From Coprothermobacter sp. (GTDB lineage: Bacteria > Coprothermobacterota > Coprothermobacteria > Coprothermobacterales > Coprothermobacteraceae): a DNA stretch of 15,191 nucleotides. Position 1 is the first letter of the stretch, and the number at the start of each line of letters is the position of its first letter. The stretch spans positions 1 through 15,191 of the forward strand of contig DMVM01000035.1 of the NCBI GenBank assembly GCA_003476705.1. Reading direction: 5' to 3'. Shown here piece after piece: positions 1 to 6,941 of this stretch. The translations under genes and the position numbers were made by a program. Below the pieces are notes generated by a model. It was not told the origin of the DNA. It saw only the letters and a program-made list of their open reading frames with translations, and ran no database searches.

Positions 1-110
1 ACGCTATCGGACATGCTATATCCTCCAGCCATCAGTTGTGCCACATCGATCAGAAAATCCTCTGCAGCCTGTGAGCCTTTCCTGCTATTACTATTACGTT
101 CTCTGAGCAT
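1..110 (-). CDS. Probable PilC/GspF-family pilus platform protein, N-terminus only
   Basis: An open frame begins with ATG at 110 and stays open to the window edge (36 codons visible), overlapping the end of pilT by 17 nt. The visible peptide starts MLRERNSNSRKGS, and residues 20-36 read FLIDVAQLMAGGYSMSD. This resembles the start of the first cytoplasmic domain of PilC/GspF/ComGB inner-membrane platform proteins, where a helix with the pattern F-x-x-x-L-x-x-L-x-x-A-G-x-x-L opens the domain. A pilC/comGB gene directly after the assembly and retraction ATPases would be the usual order. No strong Shine-Dalgarno precedes the ATG, so translation may be coupled to pilT. The family call rests on about 17 residues plus context; the other two frames close quickly here, which supports this one being coding. 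Confidence 0.5.
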   Translation of the reverse strand, partial: MLRERNSNSRKGSQAAEDFLIDVAQLMAGGYSMSDS

Positions 111-1155
111 CGATCAATCTTTTTAATACATCAGGATAATTCGCCGTTTCCATAGCTTGATCTTCATCAATGAAACCCTTTTGCAAAAGTTCAAATAACC
201 TGTTTTCCATGGTAACCATGCCAAAAGATGAACCCGTCTGGATGGAAGACGGTATTTGATGAGTTTTCCCTTCTCTGATAAGCGAACGCACGGCAGGAGT
301 TGCTATGAGAACCTCATACGCCAAAATCAATCCCCCGCCCTTTTTGGGCAAAAGGCGCTGAGAAACTATTCCCTCCAGCACGCTAGATAGCTGAGTTCTG
401 ACCTGCTGCTGTTGGTTCGGAGGAAATACGTCCACAATTCTGTCCACGCTTTCTGCTGCTGACTTCGTATGCAAGGTCGTTAGAACTAAATGCCCCGTTT
501 CTGCTAATGTTAGCGCTGCTGAAATTGAAGCTAAGTCACGCATCTCCCCTAACATAACCACATCAGGGTCTTCTCTTAAGGCTGCCCGAAGACCGTCGGC
601 AAATGAAAGCACGTCATTTCCCACCTCACGCTGGTTAACAATTGATAGGTTATGCCTGAAAGTGTATTCAATAGGGTCTTCAAGTGTAATGATGTGATAT
701 CGGAAAGCGTCATTGATAGCCTTTATCATGGACGCTAAGGTAGTTGACTTCCCAGATCCTGTAGGACCTGTAACGATGACCATACCCCTCTTCTTCTTCG
801 CCAAATCAGTGACGATCCTTGGTAGCCCAAGCTCTTCAGAAGAAGGAACATCAAAAGGTAAACGCCTTATGGCTAATGCAACACTCCCCCGTTGCAGGTA
901 CACATTTGCCCTGAATCTACCTAGGCCAGGAACACCAAACGAGAAATCGGCATTTAGCTGGGACTTGAAAATAGTTTCCTGCGTTTTGGGTAGGATCTGC
1001 GAAGCCATAGCAGCGGTATCCTCAGTAGTTAGAACCTGGTCTCCCAAAGGGTGAAGAACCGAATCAATGCGAATCATGGGTGGTAAATTAACCGTTAAAT
1101 GCAAATCGGTACCCTTTAAATCCGATGTTTTCCTAAGGAGCTCAAAAATGTCCAA
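94..1155 (-). CDS. pilT: Type IV pilus twitching/retraction ATPase PilT
   Basis: Hexameric cytoplasmic ATPase that powers pilus retraction (twitching motility, DNA uptake). At 353 aa it has the normal PilT length. Visible motifs are Walker A GPTGSGKS at 130-137, the Asp box LEDPIE at 158-163, Walker B with GEMRD at 203-207 and the His box TTLHT at 226-230. The PilT-specific C-terminal signature is also present: the AIRNLIRE-like stretch AVRSLIREGKTHQI at 288-301, then IQTG and GMVTMEN. This separates PilT from PilB. The start is TTG at 1155, preceded by GGAGGGG seven bases upstream, and it overlaps the upstream assembly-ATPase gene by 14 nt, indicating coupled translation. A PilT lying between the ComGA-like ATPase and the probable platform gene suggests that extension and retraction motors are co-expressed. 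Confidence 0.95.
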   Translation of the reverse strand: MDIFELLRKTSDLKGTDLHLTVNLPPMIRIDSVLHPLGDQVLTTEDTAAMASQILPKTQETIFKSQLNADFSFGVPGLGRFRANVYLQRGSVALAIRRLPFDVPSSEELGLPRIVTDLAKKKRGMVIVTGPTGSGKSTTLASMIKAINDAFRYHIITLEDPIEYTFRHNLSIVNQREVGNDVLSFADGLRAALREDPDVVMLGEMRDLASISAALTLAETGHLVLTTLHTKSAAESVDRIVDVFPPNQQQQVRTQLSSVLEGIVSQRLLPKKGGGLILAYEVLIATPAVRSLIREGKTHQIPSSIQTGSSFGMVTMENRLFELLQKGFIDEDQAMETANYPDVLKRLIDAQRT

Positions 1156-2185
1156 AGACTATCCCCTCCAAATCACTATCAATTCTAACAATTTCTTGAC
1201 CAAAGTGTGAATAATTCTCCAGCCGACTGCTGATACAGTCGTAGGTGAGAGTCGTGAGCTCTCCTAGAAAAGGCTTTGAGCAGCTAATAACGCCGTCTTT
1301 TACTGCAAAAACAGCTGTCCGGTACATCTTTTCATTGCTTCGCAAGGTGATCAACCGCTGATGAATCAAAAAAGACATACTAGCTTCTAAGTCTTGGGGT
1401 AAAACTCCAAAATACAAGAGCCTCCTAAGTGCATGAGATAGGTCACGGCTGTGCATAGTGGCAATGACTAGACGTGACGAAAAAGCCGCGTTGATAACCG
1501 CTCTGGCTGTTTCTTCATCCCTTATTTCTCCAATGGCTATGACATCGGGATCACTCCTTAGCGCGGATCTAATTATCTCTTTGTATCCAAATCCAACCTT
1601 TTCTCCCACCTCTACTTGCACTACACCGTCTAAGAACTGTTCCACAGGATCTTCAAGGCTAATGATCTTCATGTCATAGTTCTGCAAGAACTTCAATGTT
1701 GTATAGTACGTAGAAGTCTTACCTGAACCTGTCAGCCCAGTTATTAAAACAATTCCTTTGCCATACTTGATCGCTTCCTCGAACGAAGCAGCCTGCTCAG
1801 AATCCATGCCCAGATCGAGAAAGGAGACATATTGCTCCTTAGTCGGTAACCTCAATGTTAAGGATTCTCCGTGAACTGTAGGTAAGATACAAACGCGCAG
1901 GAATAACGTGCCACCTCTCGTGGGCATAGATAATCGTGCATCTTGTGAAACTCTGCTGTCAGCAACGTCTAGACCGCTCGAGAACTTGAAAGCATTAAGC
2001 AATCGATCGTATTCGCCATGGTTAATGGCACCTTGAAAGTGCATATCACCGTTAGTACGAGTAAAAACATTTACACGATCAGCTGCTGGAATAAAATGAA
2101 GATCAGAAGCCGCAATTTCATGTGCAGCAGCTACGTACTCATTTATACCGCTATAGAGGGTTGTCTTAAAGATGTTGTTTTCCAA
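1142..2185 (-). CDS. Short GspE/PilB/ComGA-like pilus assembly ATPase
   Basis: Secretion-superfamily AAA ATPase expected to drive pilus or pseudopilus assembly. Motifs (numbering from TTG 2185, 347 aa): N2-domain start ASDLHF at 26-31, Walker A GLTGSGKT at 150-157, Asp box LEDPVE at 177-182, Walker B with GEIRD at 219-223 and His box TMHS at 243-246. It lacks the N-terminal MshEN/GspE-N domain and the C-x2-C zinc tetracysteine of full-length PilB/GspE (about 560 aa). Its size therefore matches ComGA of Gram-positive DNA-uptake systems, and the PilT C-terminal signature is absent. Two starts are plausible: TTG 2200, which overlaps the preceding small gene by 13 nt but has no Shine-Dalgarno, and TTG 2185, with GGAAGAG five bases upstream and only 2 nt after the preceding stop. 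I prefer 2185. Confidence 0.88.
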   Translation of the reverse strand: MENNIFKTTLYSGINEYVAAAHEIAASDLHFIPAADRVNVFTRTNGDMHFQGAINHGEYDRLLNAFKFSSGLDVADSRVSQDARLSMPTRGGTLFLRVCILPTVHGESLTLRLPTKEQYVSFLDLGMDSEQAASFEEAIKYGKGIVLITGLTGSGKTSTYYTTLKFLQNYDMKIISLEDPVEQFLDGVVQVEVGEKVGFGYKEIIRSALRSDPDVIAIGEIRDEETARAVINAAFSSRLVIATMHSRDLSHALRRLLYFGVLPQDLEASMSFLIHQRLITLRSNEKMYRTAVFAVKDGVISCSKPFLGELTTLTYDCISSRLENYSHFGQEIVRIDSDLEGIVFGHF

Positions 2186-2187
2186 CG

Positions 2188-2421
2188 TCACTCTTCCCAA
2201 GTGGTGACTAAGAAAGACTTCACATTTCCCTGTAGCATGCAGCTCAGAATAACTGAGATAAGTTCTTTTAAATAAAAGCTAGTAGCTTGAAGAACCATTC
2301 TGTAGTTGCCATCCGAGATACGACTAGTCCCCATCATAGAATAGGCGTTGTCCAGTCCTTCAATCAAAGTCTGCACAACGCCCACATCAGTTTTCCCTAA
2401 AATCAGTTCAATCTTGAACAC
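2188..2421 (-). CDS. Small protein of unknown function (77 aa), possible DUF4911-like
   Basis: This frame fills the gap between the DUF1292 gene and the ComGA-like ATPase and is read in the same direction. It starts with GTG at 2421 without a clear Shine-Dalgarno, 34 nt after the preceding stop, and ends 2 nt before the preferred ATPase start, so its last codons (GAA GAG) form that gene's ribosome-binding site. The sequence looks like a real small alpha/beta protein. It has a strand at 2-8 (FKIELIL), a helix at 13-24 (VGVVQTLIEGLD), paired strands around 27-46, a helix at 49-63 and a final strand at 68-74. That beta-alpha-beta-beta-alpha-beta order, with an IEGLDN-type turn, recalls the roughly 70-residue DUF4911 family, but this is a memory-based resemblance. 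There is no signal peptide or membrane segment. Function is unknown. Confidence 0.6.
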   Translation of the reverse strand: MFKIELILGKTDVGVVQTLIEGLDNAYSMMGTSRISDGNYRMVLQATSFYLKELISVILSCMLQGNVKSFLVTTWEE

Positions 2422-2455
2422 GTGAAGTTAGTTTAAAACCTATGTATCTAAACTA

Positions 2456-2743
2456 CTACTCTTCCTCTTCTTCGTCTTCGGCTTCCAATAGAGCTTCCCA
2501 AGCCTCTTTTACTTTCTCGAATTCTTCATCAGACTCAATCTCCACTAATTGGTCGTCTTCTATACGAAATACCAGCAGGTCGCCTTCTTCTTCAACAGGA
2601 GCAAAAACTCCGTACAGAGCCTCGCCTACGGATAGTTCCTCAATAAGGGCATATTGATGCTCCACATCATTTTCGTCTGTAAAGGATATGATGACTTCTT
2701 CCATTTCCTCGTGATTATGCTCGTGTTCTTCATTGTGGTTCAT
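2456..2743 (-). CDS. DUF1292 family protein with His-rich N-terminus and poly-Glu tail
   Basis: Small acidic cytoplasmic protein (95 aa) of the DUF1292/YrzB family, whose function is unknown. The core at 16-62 (EVIISFTDENDVEHQYALIE, later LVFRIEDDQ) has the family's pattern of short strands: a statement of type EEIITLTDEDG followed by a second strand and an E-x-x-Y-x-V-F turn (here EALYGVF, 41-47). The N-terminus is rich in His/Glu/Asn (NHNEEHEHNHEE, 2-13), and the C-terminus ends in EAEDEEEEE (87-95) followed by tandem TAG stops. An upstream in-frame ATG at 2761 exists, but AGGAGGA at 2750-2756 sits at correct spacing for ATG 2743, so I use 2743. This start overlaps ruvX by 14 nt. In Firmicutes the yqgF (ruvX)-yrzB neighbourhood is conserved, which supports both calls. 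Confidence 0.85.
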   Translation of the reverse strand: MNHNEEHEHNHEEMEEVIISFTDENDVEHQYALIEELSVGEALYGVFAPVEEEGDLLVFRIEDDQLVEIESDEEFEKVKEAWEALLEAEDEEEEE

Positions 2744-3143
2744 TTGTTCTCCTCCTCGCATTAATATACTCCTGTAATATTAGCACAGCTGACATCAAAT
2801 CAACCTTACCCTTATCTTTTATTGCTTTTTTCAAGCTTCGAGGGTCTTGACGAGAAACTAACCTAGACGTAAGCCTCTCATCCCAAAAATCCACACTGAA
2901 TCCAACGTCCTCCAAACGCTGACCGAGAGATCGGACTGCCGCAGCCATCTCCCCTTCAGTCCCGTCCATGTTTCTGGGAAGTCCCAAAACTATCACCCTC
3001 GGTCCGAGTTTCTTCAGCTCGATAATGAGTTTTGTTTCCAAATCGTTTCCTTCCAGTGTCTTATGCGGAAAAGCCCATGTTTCACTATCATCACTCCGCG
3101 CCATACCAAATCTCTTTAGCCCAAAATCCACTGCAACAATCAT
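2730..3143 (-). CDS. ruvX: RuvX/YqgF-family RNase H-fold nuclease
   Basis: RNase H-fold protein annotated as putative Holliday junction resolvase (RuvX), also implicated in 16S rRNA 5'-end maturation (YqgF) in E. coli; the dominant role here cannot be told from sequence. At 137 aa it has the usual family length. Acidic active-site candidates are D6 in AVDFGLKR (4-11), D88 in DERLTS (88-93) and D115 in KVDLMSAVLILQEYI (113-127). The family signature GLPRNMDG is at 54-61. The ATG at 3143 overlaps the stop of the AI-2E-family gene (ATGA, 4 nt), so translation is coupled. Its own last codons carry the ribosome-binding site of the DUF1292 gene downstream. Confidence 0.93.
   Translation of the reverse strand: MIVAVDFGLKRFGMARSDDSETWAFPHKTLEGNDLETKLIIELKKLGPRVIVLGLPRNMDGTEGEMAAAVRSLGQRLEDVGFSVDFWDERLTSRLVSRQDPRSLKKAIKDKGKVDLMSAVLILQEYINARRRTNEPQ
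2750..2756 (-). promoter_or_regulatory. Shine-Dalgarno that sets the DUF1292 start
   Basis: AGGAGGA on the minus strand lies inside the last codons of ruvX, six bases before ATG 2743. It is within the coding part of any product initiated at the upstream ATG 2761, so the shorter protein is favoured. Confidence 0.7.
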
Positions 3144-4165
3144 ATCTCTTTCGACTTACTCCACAGATTGATAAGGTAAGCACCAATGGGTACTCCAAGT
3201 ATGAGCCCCGGAACACCGGCTACCACACCACCAAAAATCACTAATGCAATGGCCACGATAAATGGAATGGAGAACTGCACACTCGCCATGGTAGCTGCTA
3301 CTAACTGTTCTACACCTTGGCCAGTCAAAAAGATGACCAAGCTGAAGAGTAAGCTTAGCCACTTAGGCGAAACAACTAAAACCACAACGGCATTAATGAT
3401 AAAAGCAAAAAAAGGCCCCACATAAGGTATGAAATCCAATACAAAGGCCAGGCTTGCTATTCCCAAAGCCAAGCCAACATTTCGCAGGATTATGATATTG
3501 CCAATGAAGAGAACTACACCGAGCGCAAAACCACTAACCAAACGCTGTAGAGCGTATTGTCCAAGCATTAGATCCAGCTGTTTGAATTTTGCAGCAGGCA
3601 GCTTACGGTCAGCGAAATTGACAAGTTTGTCCTTGTAAGGTATGAGAAGACCTGAAACTAATACAGCTAGTGTAATTTGAAAAAGGCTGCCACCAGATTG
3701 AGTTACAAACCGACCAACACTCAAAAGCACGTTTTTGACTGTTTCAGCCCCTACTAACGATTGAAGTTCACTTGAGATCTCGTTTAAAACCCTCGTCAGA
3801 ACATCGCTTCTTTGTGCCCATTCCCCAACCGTTTCTTGAAGCTTTGGTAAGTAGGTTACGAGGTTATCAATACTTCTTGTTAGCGGTGGGATAATACTCT
3901 GAATTAGATAAAAAATGGATATCCCCAGTCCTATAAGCAACAGAATAGCAGTTATCACCCCTACCAAAGCAGAAAACCTTTTTTGTACCTTGAATAACTT
4001 CGCTGCCGCTTCAACAACATACATTGCAAATGTGAGCCACGCTAAGAAAACAATCCACCCATAAATAGTTGACAGATTCCGAACTACAAGATAAAAGGCG
4101 AAAGCCATGAGCAAAAAAGCTGCTTCGCCTTGAAGAATGACCCTCATCAGGTTTTTCCTATCCAT
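3140..4165 (-). CDS. AI-2E family transporter (polytopic membrane protein)
   Basis: Integral membrane protein of 341 aa of the AI-2E/TqsA/PerM-like family; the transported substrate is not predictable (members include autoinducer-2 exporters and Na+/H+ antiporters). Hydrophobic segments lie at about 11-28, 33-52, 66-92, 157-176, 209-227, 229-247, 250-285 and 298-330, with a large hydrophilic region between about 95 and 155, as the family usually has between its third and fourth helices. The family-typical C-terminal half is clear: DFIPYVGPFFAF at 244-255, GQGVEQ at 282-287, then a Gly/Pro-rich VAGVPGLILGVPIGAYL at 315-331. The start ATG 4165 overlaps the sigma gene by 8 nt and has AGAGG six bases upstream. 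In Firmicutes, members of this family are often found near yrrC/alaS-yqgF, which fits ruvX following here. Confidence 0.88.
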   Translation of the reverse strand: MDRKNLMRVILQGEAAFLLMAFAFYLVVRNLSTIYGWIVFLAWLTFAMYVVEAAAKLFKVQKRFSALVGVITAILLLIGLGISIFYLIQSIIPPLTRSIDNLVTYLPKLQETVGEWAQRSDVLTRVLNEISSELQSLVGAETVKNVLLSVGRFVTQSGGSLFQITLAVLVSGLLIPYKDKLVNFADRKLPAAKFKQLDLMLGQYALQRLVSGFALGVVLFIGNIIILRNVGLALGIASLAFVLDFIPYVGPFFAFIINAVVVLVVSPKWLSLLFSLVIFLTGQGVEQLVAATMASVQFSIPFIVAIALVIFGGVVAGVPGLILGVPIGAYLINLWSKSKEI

Positions 4166-4889
4166 GTATGGCCTCTCTTAACTTGGTAATTGCCCTTCTC
4201 TCGAAACGTGAGACTTGAGCTTGCGAAATATCCAAAAGCTTTGCAATTTCACTTTGAGAGAGCCCTTCTAAGCGTTTTTCAATTATAAAACGTTCAGGTT
4301 CAGGTAGTTCTGACATTGCTATTTCCAACAGAGCTTCATCTTCCAAATCCCGATCACTCAGGAGTCCCAACAGTTCTTCGCCTGTGGTGTCACTCTCATC
4401 GGTAATTCTAGAATCTATGCTTGACGTATTCTTAACTGCCATTATCGCAAGGACTTCACTAACCTGCTCTTCGTCCAAATCAAGTTCTTCAGCTATTTCT
4501 TTTATTGTGGGTTCATGACCCAATTTTTCGGCTATCTCAGGAAGTTTTTTCTGGATGCCATAGGCCATATCAACCATACTCCTAGGCACGCTAATCGCCC
4601 ACCCATAGTCTCTCAGATAGCGCTTAAGGTTGCCCACTATGGTCGGAATGGCAAAAGTCTCAAACAAGTTCCCATACGACGGGTTGAATCGATCAATTGC
4701 ATCAACCAGTGCACGGTATGCTTCTTGTCGCAAGTCATCCTTATCTATCTGATAGGGAGCAAATCTATTCACCACAGAATCTGCAAGCGGCTTATACATT
4801 AAAAAAAGCGTGTCGCGTATGCGAGGATCTCTTGTTTCCGCATACCGTTCAAGAAGCTGCCACGCTAATTTTTTCTCCTTCTCTGTCAT
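4158..4889 (-). CDS. Sigma-70 family alternative sigma factor, SigF/SigB/SigG type
   Basis: Group 3 RNA polymerase sigma factor, 243 aa, close to the usual SigF/SigB length of 250-260. Region 2 spans about 32-110, with DLRQEAYRALVDAIDRF at 52-68 (2.1-2.2) and FETFAIPTIVGNLKRYLRD at 76-94 (2.3-2.4, -10 recognition and melting). Region 3 is at about 112-160 (EIAEKLGHEPTIKEIAEEL). Region 4 is at about 190-240, with the helix-turn-helix SQSEIAKLLDISQAQVSRFE at 211-230. The SQxQVSR form is typical of the SigB/SigF/SigG group. The ATG at 4889 overlaps the stop of the preceding anti-sigma-like gene by 4 nt, the arrangement of spoIIAB-sigF and rsbW-sigB pairs. No SpoIIAA/RsbV-like antagonist gene is in the window. 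The specific regulon cannot be assigned. Confidence 0.93.
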   Translation of the reverse strand: MTEKEKKLAWQLLERYAETRDPRIRDTLFLMYKPLADSVVNRFAPYQIDKDDLRQEAYRALVDAIDRFNPSYGNLFETFAIPTIVGNLKRYLRDYGWAISVPRSMVDMAYGIQKKLPEIAEKLGHEPTIKEIAEELDLDEEQVSEVLAIMAVKNTSSIDSRITDESDTTGEELLGLLSDRDLEDEALLEIAMSELPEPERFIIEKRLEGLSQSEIAKLLDISQAQVSRFERRAITKLREAIHG

Positions 4890-5209
4890 AAGTGCAAGAT
4901 GACCTTCCTATATCTTTCAAGTTCCTGAGTAATATAAGGTAGCACGAACAGTCTATAGGTCTCCATGTCAATCGTTTTGTCGCTCTCAATGTCAACCTGC
5001 ATCCTATCCTCATCTACACGAGACAATCTTAGACGAAAGTTGCCTGATCCAGCGCTTTTCGTAGTGCCTTCGAAGGCCTTCATAACGACCAAGCTTAGTT
5101 CAAAAAACTTATCTAAATCCAAATTCCATATCTGGCCTACTCCCGCAACAACCTTTTGCAGCAGTAAGCCATACTCTTCTAAACACGGAACACAGAGCTC
5201 TACTATCAA
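4886..5209 (-). CDS. Degenerate SpoIIAB/RsbW-like protein, probable anti-sigma factor
   Basis: No family is obvious at first sight. The 107-aa product has the layout of the GHKL anti-sigma kinases SpoIIAB/RsbW: a first strand (VELCVP, 3-8), a long helix (10-28), a second helix carrying LSLVVMKAFEGTTKSA at 38-53, then strands NFRLRLSRV (57-65) and MQVDIESD (70-77). The second helix aligns by eye with the SpoIIAB N-box helix VVSEAVTNAIIHG. However, the catalytic Glu is Lys44 here, the Mg-binding Asn is Gly48, and there is no DxGxG ATP-lid motif afterwards. It lies directly upstream of, and overlaps by 4 nt, the sigma gene, as spoIIAB does with sigF. A non-kinase sigma-binding protein is the likeliest role (inference). 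The start is uncertain: TTG 5209 follows GAGGAGGG (5221-5228) at 11 nt, GTG 5221 is too close, and upstream frames run into aspS. Confidence 0.6.
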   Translation of the reverse strand: MIVELCVPCLEEYGLLLQKVVAGVGQIWNLDLDKFFELSLVVMKAFEGTTKSAGSGNFRLRLSRVDEDRMQVDIESDKTIDMETYRLFVLPYITQELERYRKVILHL

Positions 5210-5213
5210 CCCA

Positions 5214-6941
5214 CTAACCACCCTCCTCAATAACCTGTTTAAATATGGGTAACAGTTCCTGACGCTGACTAGCGAACAATCTTGCAGGAGCCCCTGTGAG
5301 TGGACATGTCCCTGATTTGGTCTTTGGAAAAACAATAACTTGTCTTAAGCTATCTGCTCCGCAAAGGAGCATAACAAGCCGGTCAAACCCGAGGGCAATG
5401 CCCCCATGAGGTGGAGCACCATATGACAAAGCGTCCAGAAAGAAGCCGAATCTTTCCTCTATTTGCTCACTACTCAAACCAAGAATTTCGAAAACCACTC
5501 TTTGAAGGTCAGCTTTATGTATCCTTATGCTCCCTCCACCTATTTCAACGCCATTTAGAACAATGTCGTAGGCTCTCGCCCTTACCTTTAATGGGTTTTT
5601 CCGGATTTCATCGATGGAGGTGATATCAGGCATGGTGAACGGATGATGGGCAGCCTGTAGCGATCCGTCCTCAGCTATTTCAAACATGGGTCTACTCGTC
5701 ACCCAGACAAACTTATATTCATCATCGTCTAACAAGCCTAAATACTCGCCTAAAGCCAGTCTTAACTCTCCTAAGAACGGCAGCACATCCCATTTGTCTC
5801 CTGCGGCAAAAACATATGTTCCGTCCTCGAGCCAAGTTTCCTCAGTCAATACAGACTTTGGTCCGTTGGTTAGCAAACCATTGACTGATTTACTCACAAA
5901 CAAAAACTTATTCCCGCTACCAGATGAAGCTTGATCCAACACCTTCAGCGCAGATCGATCTAAGGGCTTATTCCAGTACAAACCTTTTACTACACCGCCA
6001 CGGTCAATCACATTTCTAAATGCATTAAACTTGCTCGCTGAGAAATTGTCTGTGTAATCGTTTATAGTCATTTGGAAACGCAGATCGGGTTTGTCAGAAC
6101 CATACAAAGACATGGCTTCATCGTACGTCATCCTAGGAAAAGGTGTCTCCACTTGTACTCCTAAGACTTCCCTGAATAACTGTTGCATCATGCCTTCAAC
6201 TAGATCATATATGTTCTCTTCTGTGACAAAAGAAGCTTCTATATCTACCTGAGTGAATTCAGGCTGCCTATCAGCACGAAGATCTTCATCACGAAAGCAG
6301 CGAGCAAACTGGAAGTACCTATCTATACCACTTATCATAAGCATTTGCTTGAATATTTGCGGGCTTTCAGCCAAAGCATAAAAATAACCAGGTTGCTGTC
6401 TCACTGGTACCACGAAATTTCGTGCTCCTCCTGGTGTGTACTTGGTCAAATAAGGCGTTTCTATTTCCCAAAACCCATTTCGCGAGAGATAATTTCTGAT
6501 AACTGAAGATGCAACACTCCGCGTCTTTAGGTTCGTTAACAACTCCCCATGCCTTATGTCCACATATCTGTATTTGAGCTTGGTAAATTCACTGGGCTCT
6601 CCGTTAACATCATAAGGCAAAGGCGCACATGGGTTCAAAACTTCGAAATTCTCTACTTCGATTTCAATATCGCCGGTTTCCATATTTGGATTAATCTGAT
6701 CCTCCGGACGCCGTTTTACCGTACCTCGCACGCGGACCACGTCGTCCATGGACAGCTTCTTGACTAGTTCTAGGAGTTCTTCACTTTGTGTGCTGGTGTA
6801 GCACTGAATAATGCCTGTCCTATCCTTTATGACAAAAAACACAACCTTGCCGAAATCCCTAACATACTGTACCCAACCGCACAATTCTACAACTGAATCC
6901 AATTTCACATTTTTCACATCGCCGATGTAGATTCTACTCAC
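5214..6941 (-). CDS. aspS: Aspartate--tRNA ligase (bacterial type)
   Basis: Class IIb aminoacyl-tRNA synthetase charging tRNA-Asp; 575 aa, slightly shorter than the typical 580-600. The N-terminal OB-fold anticodon-binding domain is at about 1-105 (CGWVQYVRDFG at 21-31). The catalytic core carries GARNFVVP at 172-179, motif 2 FRDEDLRADRQPEFTQVD at 216-233 and motif 3 GAPPHGGIALGFDRL at 508-522. The bacterial GAD insertion occupies about 290-400, followed by AHHPFT at 431-436 and NGVEIGGGSIRIH at 463-475. The start is GTG 6941, with AGGAGG nine bases upstream, and it overlaps hisS by 8 nt; hisS-aspS is a conserved Firmicutes pair. The residue after RD in the OB fold is Phe30, where discriminating enzymes usually have Leu and relaxed ones His, so Asp/Asn discrimination cannot be read from it. 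Confidence 0.97.
   Translation of the reverse strand: MSRIYIGDVKNVKLDSVVELCGWVQYVRDFGKVVFFVIKDRTGIIQCYTSTQSEELLELVKKLSMDDVVRVRGTVKRRPEDQINPNMETGDIEIEVENFEVLNPCAPLPYDVNGEPSEFTKLKYRYVDIRHGELLTNLKTRSVASSVIRNYLSRNGFWEIETPYLTKYTPGGARNFVVPVRQQPGYFYALAESPQIFKQMLMISGIDRYFQFARCFRDEDLRADRQPEFTQVDIEASFVTEENIYDLVEGMMQQLFREVLGVQVETPFPRMTYDEAMSLYGSDKPDLRFQMTINDYTDNFSASKFNAFRNVIDRGGVVKGLYWNKPLDRSALKVLDQASSGSGNKFLFVSKSVNGLLTNGPKSVLTEETWLEDGTYVFAAGDKWDVLPFLGELRLALGEYLGLLDDDEYKFVWVTSRPMFEIAEDGSLQAAHHPFTMPDITSIDEIRKNPLKVRARAYDIVLNGVEIGGGSIRIHKADLQRVVFEILGLSSEQIEERFGFFLDALSYGAPPHGGIALGFDRLVMLLCGADSLRQVIVFPKTKSGTCPLTGAPARLFASQRQELLPIFKQVIEEGG
5221..5228 (-). promoter_or_regulatory. Shine-Dalgarno within the aspS end for the anti-sigma-like gene
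   Basis: GAGGAGGG on the minus strand overlaps the last Glu-Glu-Gly codons of aspS. It is the only strong ribosome-binding signal near the start of the anti-sigma-like gene. Its spacing to TTG 5209 is long (11 nt), and it directly abuts GTG 5221, so which codon is used is not settled. Confidence 0.5.

Noticed and set aside
2422..2455. Imperfect inverted repeat TAGTTTA...TAAACTA between DUF1292 and the small unknown gene, considered as terminator or promoter
   Set aside because: The stem is only 7 A/T-rich bases with a 13-base loop and no U-tract, and no convincing -35/-10 pair is present.
2442..2657. Plus-strand Ser-rich frame opposite the DUF1292 gene
   Set aside because: Same effect: poly-Glu codons read in reverse give poly-Ser. 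The DUF1292 gene on the other strand is well supported.
5210..5335. N-terminal extension of the anti-sigma-like gene to 5335
   Set aside because: It would overlap the conserved aspS C-terminus by more than 120 nt, and its sequence does not fit the GHKL-like layout; the ribosome-binding signal lies at the aspS stop.
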